From Casp-actino8 sp046082625 (GTDB lineage: Bacteria; Actinomycetota; Acidimicrobiia; Acidimicrobiales; Ilumatobacteraceae): DNA of 13,473 bases. The notes below the pieces were generated by a model that saw only the letters and a list, made by a program, of their open reading frames with translations, did no database searches and had not been told where the DNA came from. A program made the position numbers and the translations under genes. Positions 7,034 through 12,829 of this stretch are shown piece after piece (the first letter of the stretch is position 1; every line of letters starts with the position of its first letter). The stretch covers positions 1 to 13,473 of the forward strand of contig JBJTYE010000212.1 in NCBI GenBank assembly GCA_046082625.1. The letters run 5' to 3'.

Positions 7034-7273
7034 ATGGAGAACGCCCGGATCATCGAAGACCCAGTCACCGTCGATACGGTCACCGCAGACACAGTCACCG
7101 TGGACCCAGTCACCGCAGATCTCGACGTCGCCAGCAGGAACGATGCCCCCACCGGAACTGCCGTCGCTCACGGAATCCGGAGCCAGGACGACCAGAGTCG
7201 GGATGCGGCGCTGATCGAGGCCGAACTGCTGATCGAGGAGATCTCCATCGACGGCATGTGCGGCGTCTACTGA
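7034..7273 (+). CDS. mftA: Mycofactocin precursor peptide MftA, with an unusually long repetitive leader
   Basis: Ribosomally made precursor of the redox cofactor mycofactocin; MftC acts on its C-terminal Val-Tyr and the leader is later removed. The 79-residue peptide ends LLIEEISIDGMCGVY, essentially the invariant MftA C-terminus, with V78-Y79 as the core. Known mycobacterial MftA peptides are only about 30 residues, so this leader is more than twice as long. Residues 9-28 are four tandem copies of D-[PT]-V-T-[VA], followed by a hydrophilic Ser/Asp/Gln-rich linker. ATG at 7034 is preferred: a -10-like hexamer lies 6 nt upstream, and the only in-frame alternatives are GTG at 6956, which would run through the operator region, and GTG at 7100 inside the repeat. 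The mftB start follows 10 bp after the stop. Identity is certain from the C-terminus; the function of the extension is unknown. Confidence 0.96.
   Translation: MENARIIEDPVTVDTVTADTVTVDPVTADLDVASRNDAPTGTAVAHGIRSQDDQSRDAALIEAELLIEEISIDGMCGVY
7058..7117 (+). repeat. Four tandem 15-bp repeats inside mftA
   Basis: Four in-frame 15-bp units, each encoding D-[PT]-V-T-[VA]. GTCACC is invariant in all four units, while the first two codons and the last codon alternate (GAC/GAT, CCA/ACG/ACA, GTC/GTG/GCA). The variation is mostly silent or conservative, which suggests the peptide pattern is retained after an older duplication rather than being a fresh slippage product. Confidence 0.9.
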
Positions 7274-7283
7274 TCCACCCCCG

Positions 7284-7562
7284 ATGACCGTCGCCCTCGA
7301 ATCCTCTCTGGAGTTGGACCCGCGGGTCGCGGTGCGCCCCGAACCGTTCGGCGCACTGGCCTACCACTACGGCAATCGTCGCCTCATCTTCTTGAAGCAT
7401 CCCGATGTGGTCCAGGTGGTGGAATCGCTCGACGCCCATCCCGATGTCCGCACCACACTCACCGCATGCGGCATTCCCAGCGACCGTTGGCCCGGATTCG
7501 TGGCCGCCCTCGACTCGCTCCGATCCTCGGAGATCCTCCGTGAACGCACCGACGCTCGTTGA
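7284..7562 (+). CDS. mftB: Mycofactocin peptide chaperone MftB (RRE protein)
   Basis: Small RiPP recognition element protein, 92 residues, that binds the MftA leader and presents the peptide to MftC. Recognised from position directly between mftA and mftC, from its size, and from the N-terminal stretch RVAVRPEPFGALAYHYGNRRLIFLK (14-38 region), which matches the MftB pattern of a short beta-rich segment followed by helices. The rest is a helical tail with ACGIPSDRWPGF near 61-72. ATG at 7284 lies 10 bp after the mftA stop. No strong ribosome-binding site is seen (CCACCCCCG precedes it), so translation probably depends on mftA. Its end overlaps the mftC start by 23 bp. If the long MftA leader repeats are functional, this protein is the most likely reader, but family knowledge places its contact near the conserved C-terminal part of the leader. 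Confidence 0.93.
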   Translation: MTVALESSLELDPRVAVRPEPFGALAYHYGNRRLIFLKHPDVVQVVESLDAHPDVRTTLTACGIPSDRWPGFVAALDSLRSSEILRERTDAR

Positions 7563-8667
7563 CCAGATGAAGGGCGGGCTCGACGCCCCGATCTGCCTCA
7601 CCTGGGAACTGACCTACGCCTGCAATCTCCAGTGCGTCCATTGCCTGTCCTCGAGCGGGCAGCGCGACGAGCGCGAACTCGACACCGACGAAGCCAAGCG
7701 CGTGCTCGACGAACTGCGTCGACTCCAGGTGTTCTACATCAACATCGGCGGCGGCGAACCCATGGTCCGACGGGACTTCTTCGAACTGCTCGAGTACTCC
7801 GTGGACAACGGCATCGGCGTGAAGTTCTCGACCAACGGCGCCTTCATCACGCCGGACAAGGCCCGGCGATTGGCGGCCATGGACTATCTCGACATCCAGA
7901 TCAGCTTGGACGGCATCGATGCCGAGACCAACGACTCCGTCCGCGGTCCGGGCTCCTACGACCTGGCTCGTCGGGCCATGGACAATCTCGCCGCTGCCGG
8001 GTTCGGTCCTTTCAAGATCTCCGTGGTGGCCACGCGCCACAACGTCCCGCAACTGGATCGGTTCAAAGCGCTGGCCGATTCCTACGGCGCCCAATTGCGT
8101 CTCACCAGGTTGCGTCCGTCGGGTCGCGGTGCCGACACTTGGCACCAGTTGCACCCCACCAACGCCCAGCAGCGCGAGATCTACCACTGGCTGCTGGCCC
8201 ACGGGGAGTCCGTTCTCACCGGTGATTCGTTCTTCCATCTGAACGCCCTTGGCGAATCTCTGCCCGGCCTCAACATGTGCGGCGCGGGCCGAGTGGTGTG
8301 TCTGATCGATCCCATCGGCGACGTGTACGCCTGTCCGTTCGTGATCCACGACCAGTTCCGGGCCGGGAACGTCCGCGATCCCGGCGGTTTCACGACCGTG
8401 TGGAAGCACAGCGACTTGTTCGCGTCATTGCGCGAACCCCAATCGGCCGGAGCCTGTGCGTCCTGTGGAAGTTACGACGCCTGCCAGGGAGGGTGCATGG
8501 CCGCCAAGTTCTTCACCGGCCTGCCCCTCGACGGTCCGGATCCCGAATGCGTGGGCGGTGCCGCAGACCAGACGTTGGCCGCGGTCGATCCGCGCCTCAC
8601 GCCTCGCCCGGGTCTGGATCACTCCAAACCGGTGACCTTGACCCGCAAATCGCTCGTCACCCGCTGA
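7540..8667 (+). CDS. mftC: Mycofactocin radical SAM maturase MftC
   Basis: Radical SAM/SPASM enzyme that oxidatively decarboxylates the C-terminal Tyr of MftA and then links it to the preceding Val, the first chemical steps to mycofactocin. The protein has 375 residues. Seen: the radical SAM cluster motif CNLQCVHC (C28, C32, C35), GGGEP (70-74) for SAM binding, and a C-terminal SPASM region with C247, C254, C265, C306, C309, C315, C319 and C337, embedded in phrases typical of MftC such as CGAGRVVCLIDP and GGCMAAKFFTG. GTG at 7540 is chosen because GGAG lies 7 nt upstream and the protein then reaches the conserved GGLDAPICLTWELTYACN after about 10 residues, as in other MftC proteins. It overlaps mftB by 23 bp, implying translational coupling. 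All expected cluster ligands appear present, so it should be active. Confidence 0.97.
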   Translation: MNAPTLVDQMKGGLDAPICLTWELTYACNLQCVHCLSSSGQRDERELDTDEAKRVLDELRRLQVFYINIGGGEPMVRRDFFELLEYSVDNGIGVKFSTNGAFITPDKARRLAAMDYLDIQISLDGIDAETNDSVRGPGSYDLARRAMDNLAAAGFGPFKISVVATRHNVPQLDRFKALADSYGAQLRLTRLRPSGRGADTWHQLHPTNAQQREIYHWLLAHGESVLTGDSFFHLNALGESLPGLNMCGAGRVVCLIDPIGDVYACPFVIHDQFRAGNVRDPGGFTTVWKHSDLFASLREPQSAGACASCGSYDACQGGCMAAKFFTGLPLDGPDPECVGGAADQTLAAVDPRLTPRPGLDHSKPVTLTRKSLVTR

Positions 8668-8669
8668 CC

Positions 8670-8681
8670 GATCCCGGGATC
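8670..8681. promoter_or_regulatory. 12-bp perfect palindrome between mftC and the OYE gene
   Basis: GATCCCGGGATC is a perfect palindrome 2 bp after the mftC stop codon, in the only sizeable gap (60 bp) inside the plus-strand mft cluster. It could be an operator for the downstream gene or a chance GC-rich palindrome. It is too compact, with no loop, to be a terminator hairpin. Confidence 0.25.
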
Positions 8682-8714
8682 CCCCTGCGTGTGCGCCGAC
8701 GCGGGAACTTCGGC

Positions 8715-8720
8715 GATACT
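8715..8720 (+). promoter_or_regulatory. Putative -10 element of the OYE-family gene
   Basis: GATACT lies 7 nt before the ATG at 8728, matching four of six bases of the TATAAT consensus. GGGAG (8721-8725) is only 2 nt from the ATG, too close for a normal ribosome-binding site, so a leaderless internal promoter is possible. Read-through from mftABC is equally compatible. Confidence 0.3.
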
Positions 8721-8727
8721 GGGAGCG

Positions 8728-10671
8728 ATGGGAGATCCGGGAACACCGCCGATCCTGGAACCGCTCGCCCTCGCCGGCCACCGGTCTCCGAACCGCATCA
8801 TGTTCGGCCCGCACGTGACCAACCTCGGCACCGATGATCGCTCCTTCTCCGAGCGCCACCGCGCCTACTACGAGCGACGGGCCCGCGGCGGCTGCGGCAT
8901 CATCGTCACCGAAGGGGCCAGTGTGCACCCCGGCGACTGGCCCTACGAACGCGCCCCGCTGGCCGCGGCCTGTGCCCAGGGTTGGGCCGACATCGTGCAG
9001 GCCTGCCGTCTCCATGGCGCACTGGTCATCGCCTCACTCGACCACGCTGGCGGCCAAGGATCTTCGGCCTATTCCCAAGCGTCTCTGTGGGCCCCATCGC
9101 GAGTTCCCGAAGTCAACACCCGTGAAGTTCCCAAGTGGATGGAGCCCGAGGACATCGCCGCCGTGGTGGAGGGATTCGCCGCCGCCACCACCGTGGCTCT
9201 GCGGGCCGGTTGCCACGGCGTGGAGATCAACGCCGGCCAGCACAGTCTGGTGCGGCAATTCCTGTCCGGATTGACCAATCAACGCGGCGACGACTGGGGC
9301 GTCGACCGTCTGCACTTCGCCCGACAGGTGGTGACGGCCGTGCGCGTCGCGGCGGATGCCACAGCGCCGGGGGCGATCATCGGTCTGCGACTGTCCTGCG
9401 ACGAGTTGGCTCCGTGGGCCGGCATCACCCCGGAGATGGCTCCGGACATCGCTCGTCACCTGGTGGGGATCGGTCTTCACTACGTGGTGGTGGTACGGGG
9501 ATCGATCTTCTCGGTGGAGCAGACCCGACCGGATCACCACGTTCCGTCGGGATTCAACATCGAGTTGTGCCGCACCATGAAGTCGGCACTCGTCGCCAGT
9601 GATCCGAACGTGGCGGTGTTCCTGCAGGGATCGGTGGTGGACGCGGGCCAGGCCACTTGGGCGGTGTCGGCGGAGTCGGGTCCGGTCTGCGACGGCGTGG
9701 AAATGACCAGGGCTCAGATCGCCGATCCCGACCTGGCGGCCAAGTTGGCTGGCGGTGAAGCCGGTCGCATCCGTCCGTGCATTCGCTGCAACCAGGTCTG
9801 TCAGGTGCGCGACGCCCGCAATCCCATCGTGTCCTGTGTGGCCGAACCGACGTCAGGGCACGAGAACCGCGATCCGGATTGGTACCGACCGGCGACGACG
9901 CGGCGACGTGTGCTGGTGGTGGGGGCCGGGCCGGCCGGTCTGGAAGCGGCGCGAGTGGCCGCCGAACGCGAGCACGCGGTGACGGTGCGCGACGTCGCCG
10001 ATCGACCCGGTGGGTTGGCGCGGGTGGCGGGACCAGGAGCCCCGTTGGTCGAATGGCTGGTGGCCGAAGTGACCCGACTCGGAGTCACGTTGGACCTGGG
10101 CGTCGATCCCGACGCGGTTCTGCCCGCGAGTTCCTTCGATGCCGTGATCCAAGCCACCGGATCGATACCAGGACGGCCCGATGTCTCCGTGGAGAACGGA
10201 GCGGAACTGATCGACGTAGCCGATGTGTGGCGCGGTGTGCGCACCGTGCCGGAGGCCGGGACGGTGGTGGTGCTCGATCCGATCGGTGGACCGATCGGCG
10301 TGGCGCTCGCCGAGTCGATCGGTGACCGAGCCGTGCTGGTGACCCCGGACAACATCGCCGGCAACGAGTTGTCCCGAACCGGAGATCTGGCCCCGGCCAA
10401 TGTGCGATTGGCCCAACGGGGGGTGCGCATCGAACGACGCAGCGTGGTGCGTACCGTGCGACGGATGAACGACACGGGGGTCACGGCGGTGGTGCTCCAG
10501 GATCGGTTCTCGGGTGAGGAGCGGGTCGTGGAAGCCGCCGCGGTGGTGGACGCCGGTTTCCGGTTGCCGAGTGCACCCTTGGACGGGGCGATCCCCGTCG
10601 GGGACTGCGTGGCCCCGCGCACGCTGCTGGAAGCCATCCTCGAAGCCCGTCGCGCCGCCCTCTCCCTCTGA
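8728..10671 (+). CDS. Mycofactocin-system FadH/OYE-family oxidoreductase
   Basis: Multidomain flavoprotein of the 2,4-dienoyl-CoA reductase (FadH)/old yellow enzyme type, 647 residues; proteins of this build occur in many mycofactocin loci with unknown substrate. Order: N-terminal TIM barrel for FMN (about 8-345), a [4Fe-4S] cysteine set C351, C354, C358 and C370 (CIRCNQVC...C), then a two-part nucleotide-binding region starting with GAGPAG (399-404) for FAD and an NAD(P) domain to the end. Electrons would pass NAD(P)H to FAD, the Fe-S cluster and FMN. In the barrel, the usual HGAHGYL-like active-site stretch reads NAGQHSLVRQFLSGLTN (168-184), so the usual Tyr and His are not in their places. 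ATG at 8728 fits the start of the barrel; the longer frame from 8689 is less likely. It closes the mft cluster. It may reduce mycofactocin or an enone made by the dehydrogenases; both are inference. Confidence 0.88.
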   Translation: MGDPGTPPILEPLALAGHRSPNRIMFGPHVTNLGTDDRSFSERHRAYYERRARGGCGIIVTEGASVHPGDWPYERAPLAAACAQGWADIVQACRLHGALVIASLDHAGGQGSSAYSQASLWAPSRVPEVNTREVPKWMEPEDIAAVVEGFAAATTVALRAGCHGVEINAGQHSLVRQFLSGLTNQRGDDWGVDRLHFARQVVTAVRVAADATAPGAIIGLRLSCDELAPWAGITPEMAPDIARHLVGIGLHYVVVVRGSIFSVEQTRPDHHVPSGFNIELCRTMKSALVASDPNVAVFLQGSVVDAGQATWAVSAESGPVCDGVEMTRAQIADPDLAAKLAGGEAGRIRPCIRCNQVCQVRDARNPIVSCVAEPTSGHENRDPDWYRPATTRRRVLVVGAGPAGLEAARVAAEREHAVTVRDVADRPGGLARVAGPGAPLVEWLVAEVTRLGVTLDLGVDPDAVLPASSFDAVIQATGSIPGRPDVSVENGAELIDVADVWRGVRTVPEAGTVVVLDPIGGPIGVALAESIGDRAVLVTPDNIAGNELSRTGDLAPANVRLAQRGVRIERRSVVRTVRRMNDTGVTAVVLQDRFSGEERVVEAAAVVDAGFRLPSAPLDGAIPVGDCVAPRTLLEAILEARRAALSL

Positions 10672-10680
10672 CCCCCTGCA

Positions 10681-10731
10681 TTCATTGGGCGCGAAACCGT
10701 GCCACAACGCGTCACTTTCGCCCCCATTGAA
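10681..10731. terminator. Imperfect inverted repeat, probable bidirectional terminator between convergent genes
   Basis: TTCATTGGGCGCGAAA (10681-10696) and TTTCGCCCCCATTGAA (10716-10731) pair with 14 of 16 positions around a 19-nt loop, in which GTG (10699-10701) and CAC (10713-10715) can extend the stem. It lies 9 bp after the OYE stop and 18 bp after the methyltransferase stop on the other strand. The outer arms TTCA/TGAA provide the A/T-richest ends in the gap but no real T-tract follows, so it may end transcription inefficiently or mainly protect 3' ends. Confidence 0.6.
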
Positions 10732-10749
10732 GATCGCAACTGCGGTCGA

Positions 10750-12150
10750 TCAGCCGCCGAGCGTCGACAAGTGCTGCACAGCGTCGGCAGGAGCGAGGAC
10801 GTCGAGGACCGCCGCGATCGGACCTCCAGGACCGACCACCGCCGACAACGCCGCTCCGCCACTGGCGCGCTCGGGCAATCCGGCACTGAACACCACGAAC
10901 GGTTCAGCCGGAGCAACGGATCGAAGAACCGCGGCGCGTCCGATGGTCCGCCACAGGAGGTCACCGCGCGCCAACCCGGCGCGTCCGGTGGTGAGACCGC
11001 CGACCAGATCGAACAAGACTGAAACTCCGTCACCACGTCGAGCCCGACCGGCGACTTCGAGTCCCGGGGTGAGGCGCACGTCCCAGTCGATCTCGGTGAA
11101 TCCGGCTCGCCCCAGAATCGCCGCAGCCACATCGCGCAGCGAACCCTCGTCCTGGGGCACCGGCACCACGTCCCGAACCCGTTCCTCGGCCCGCGCCACG
11201 TACTCCGGATCGGCATCGAAACCCACGAAATGCCGCGCCAGGCGACGGGCCGCCACTGCCGTCGTGCCGGATCCCATGAAGGGATCGAGCACCAGGTCTC
11301 CTTCGTAGGAATACAATTGGATGCACCGTTCGACGAGAGCCACCGGGAACGGCGCCGGATGATTCACCCGCGTGGCGCTTTCGGGTTGGAACTCCCAGAC
11401 GTCGAGGGTCGCTTCCATGAATTCGTCGACCGAGATCGTCGAATGCCACGGCAATCCGGCTTTCTGACGTCGCTTGGGTCCGAGGGCCCGGTCGAATCGA
11501 CCCTTGCTGGCCACGATCAGTCGCTCGGTGGTGTCGCGCAGCACCGGATTGGCCGGTGAGCGGAACGATCCCCAAGCGCAACTTCCCGACGACCCTCGCT
11601 GCTTCAACCACACGATCTCTCCGCGTAGCAGCATGTGCAGATCGTCCTGCAGGATGCCGGTGATGTCACCGGCCAGGGACCGGAAGGGCTTGCGGCCGAG
11701 ATTGGCCACGTTGACCACGATGCGACCGCCTGGTTCCAGAACGCGGTGGCACTCCCGCAACACCTCGGTCACCATGCCGAGGTACTCGAGATAGTCGGCC
11801 GGGATGTGTCCTTCACCGAGAGCGGTCTCGTAGGCCTTGCCGGCGAAGTACGGAGGGGACGTGACCACGAGGGCCACCGAGTCGTCGGGGATGCGGTCCA
11901 TCGATCGCGAATCGCCGACGAAGATCCGATCGCGCACGTCGTCAACCGTGGAGGGATCGGCCACGCCCTCGTCATCGGAGATGTCCGGTGCGGCGAATCG
12001 ACGATAGAAGCCCGAGGAATCGTGAGCTTCGCGACGCGAGGCGCCGAAGGCCGAGGTCGCCGTGCCCCGCCGGACACGTCCCTGGTCCGCACCTGGCACG
12101 GAGGACTCGTGCGCCTCGGTTTCGCCCATGACCGGCAAGGGTATCCACAT
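10750..12150 (-). CDS. Site-specific DNA methyltransferase (N4-cytosine/N6-adenine class) with C-terminal extension
   Basis: Amino-DNA methyltransferase, 466 residues. The catalytic motif IV, TSPPY (97-101), precedes the SAM-binding motif I, DPFMGSGTT (289-297), the beta-class order. HPAPFP (264-269) and VGFDADPEYV (309-318) flank motif I as expected. SPPY is more usual for N4-cytosine enzymes, but adenine cannot be excluded. A variable target-recognition stretch lies between, with ERLIVASKGRF near 209-219. After about residue 330 there is a roughly 135-residue extension that I cannot assign. ATG at 12150 is chosen because GGTGAT precedes it; ATG at 12129 is an alternative. No restriction endonuclease gene is adjacent in the window, so it looks solitary, possibly a host regulatory or protective methylase. 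It is convergent with the mft cluster and divergent from plsY. Confidence 0.9.
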   Translation of the reverse strand: MWIPLPVMGETEAHESSVPGADQGRVRRGTATSAFGASRREAHDSSGFYRRFAAPDISDDEGVADPSTVDDVRDRIFVGDSRSMDRIPDDSVALVVTSPPYFAGKAYETALGEGHIPADYLEYLGMVTEVLRECHRVLEPGGRIVVNVANLGRKPFRSLAGDITGILQDDLHMLLRGEIVWLKQRGSSGSCAWGSFRSPANPVLRDTTERLIVASKGRFDRALGPKRRQKAGLPWHSTISVDEFMEATLDVWEFQPESATRVNHPAPFPVALVERCIQLYSYEGDLVLDPFMGSGTTAVAARRLARHFVGFDADPEYVARAEERVRDVVPVPQDEGSLRDVAAAILGRAGFTEIDWDVRLTPGLEVAGRARRGDGVSVLFDLVGGLTTGRAGLARGDLLWRTIGRAAVLRSVAPAEPFVVFSAGLPERASGGAALSAVVGPGGPIAAVLDVLAPADAVQHLSTLGG

Positions 12151-12197
12151 CACATCACCCGATGGCGGGCTGGATCCTCCGACATCGGCTCGTCTGC

Positions 12198-12203
12198 CAT
12201 GAT
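12198..12203 (+). promoter_or_regulatory. Putative -10 element of plsY (leaderless architecture)
   Basis: CATGAT lies exactly 6 nt before the GTG start at 12210 and there is no Shine-Dalgarno tract. The same hexamer at the same distance precedes the next gene downstream, which strengthens both calls. Confidence 0.45.
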
Positions 12204-12209
12204 GTTCCG

Positions 12210-12797
12210 GTGCTCGCGATCGTTCTGTTGATCCCATTGGCCTACGCGCTGGGGACCTTTCCGAGCGCCCTCTTGATCGCCAGGTCGCGCGGTATCGACA
12301 TCATGGAGAGCGGTTCGGGGAATCCTGGGGCCACCAATGTGAGCCGCATGCTCGGCCGCCGCTTCGGCATCCTGGTCTTCGTTCTCGACGGCCTGAAAGG
12401 GGCCATCTCGGCGGTGGTCGGGTACGTGATCGCCGGGCGCGGCGGTGGATACGCATTGGTTGCGGCGGCGGTTCTGGGTCACGTGTTCCCGGTGACGCGG
12501 CGCTTCAAGGGCGGCAAAGGTGTGGCCACCGCCGGTGGTGGGATGATCGCGCTGTATCCCCCGATAGGTGCGGTCATGGCCGTCCTCTGGTTCGCGGTGA
12601 TGAAGGTTTCCAAGAAGAGTTCTCTCGGTTCGTTGGCCATCGCCGTCGGTTTCCCGACGGCCCTGATCATCGCCGGCCGCCCCTTGTCCGAACTTCTCTC
12701 CGGGCTCGGCCTGTGCGCCTTCATGGTCTGGAGACACTGGCCGAACGTGCAACGACTGGTGCGCGGCACCGAACTCTCGGTCACCGGCAAGAACTGA
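12210..12797 (+). CDS. plsY: Glycerol-3-phosphate acyltransferase PlsY
   Basis: Integral membrane enzyme that transfers an acyl group from acyl-phosphate to glycerol-3-phosphate, the first step of phospholipid synthesis in bacteria using the PlsX/PlsY route. The 195-residue length is typical. The three conserved active-site loops are seen: GTFPSALLIAR then GSGNPGATNV (35-44); GHVFPVTRRFKGGKGVAT (90-107); and HWPNVQRLVRGTE (176-188). Several hydrophobic segments alternate with these loops, beginning with LAIVLLIPLAYAL at the N-terminus. GTG at 12210 is chosen because it starts exactly at the first membrane segment and sits 6 nt after a -10-like hexamer; upstream in-frame codons would add a non-hydrophobic stretch overlapping the divergent methyltransferase promoter region. 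The next gene starts 32 bp after the stop. The assignment is firm. Confidence 0.96.
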   Translation: MLAIVLLIPLAYALGTFPSALLIARSRGIDIMESGSGNPGATNVSRMLGRRFGILVFVLDGLKGAISAVVGYVIAGRGGGYALVAAAVLGHVFPVTRRFKGGKGVATAGGGMIALYPPIGAVMAVLWFAVMKVSKKSSLGSLAIAVGFPTALIIAGRPLSELLSGLGLCAFMVWRHWPNVQRLVRGTELSVTGKN

Positions 12798-12823
12798 CGG
12801 CGGGTCGGCGCCGGTGGCATGAT
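12794..12823 (+). promoter_or_regulatory. Putative promoter of the alpha/beta-hydrolase gene
   Basis: CTGACG (12794-12799, four of six matches to TTGACA) and CATGAT (12818-12823) are separated by 18 bp, and the -10-like hexamer is 6 nt before the GTG at 12830. The -35-like box overlaps the plsY stop codon. This is the only site in the window with both boxes recognisable. Confidence 0.45.
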
Positions 12824-12829
12824 CGTTCC

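Noticed and set aside
7058..7117. Tandem repeat as a CRISPR array or phase-variable microsatellite
   Set aside because: The units are only 15 bp with no spacers and are in frame inside mftA. The copies differ at several bases, so slippage is unlikely to be frequent.
9801..11216. 471-residue minus-strand open frame spanning the end of the OYE gene and part of the methyltransferase gene
   Set aside because: It runs out of frame through the methyltransferase gene and through the convergent hairpin, and its Arg/Ser/Thr-rich sequence looks like a shadow.
10750..12150. A restriction-modification system
   Set aside because: Only the methyltransferase is visible. Neighbours are plsY and the mft cluster, with no endonuclease or specificity gene in the window.
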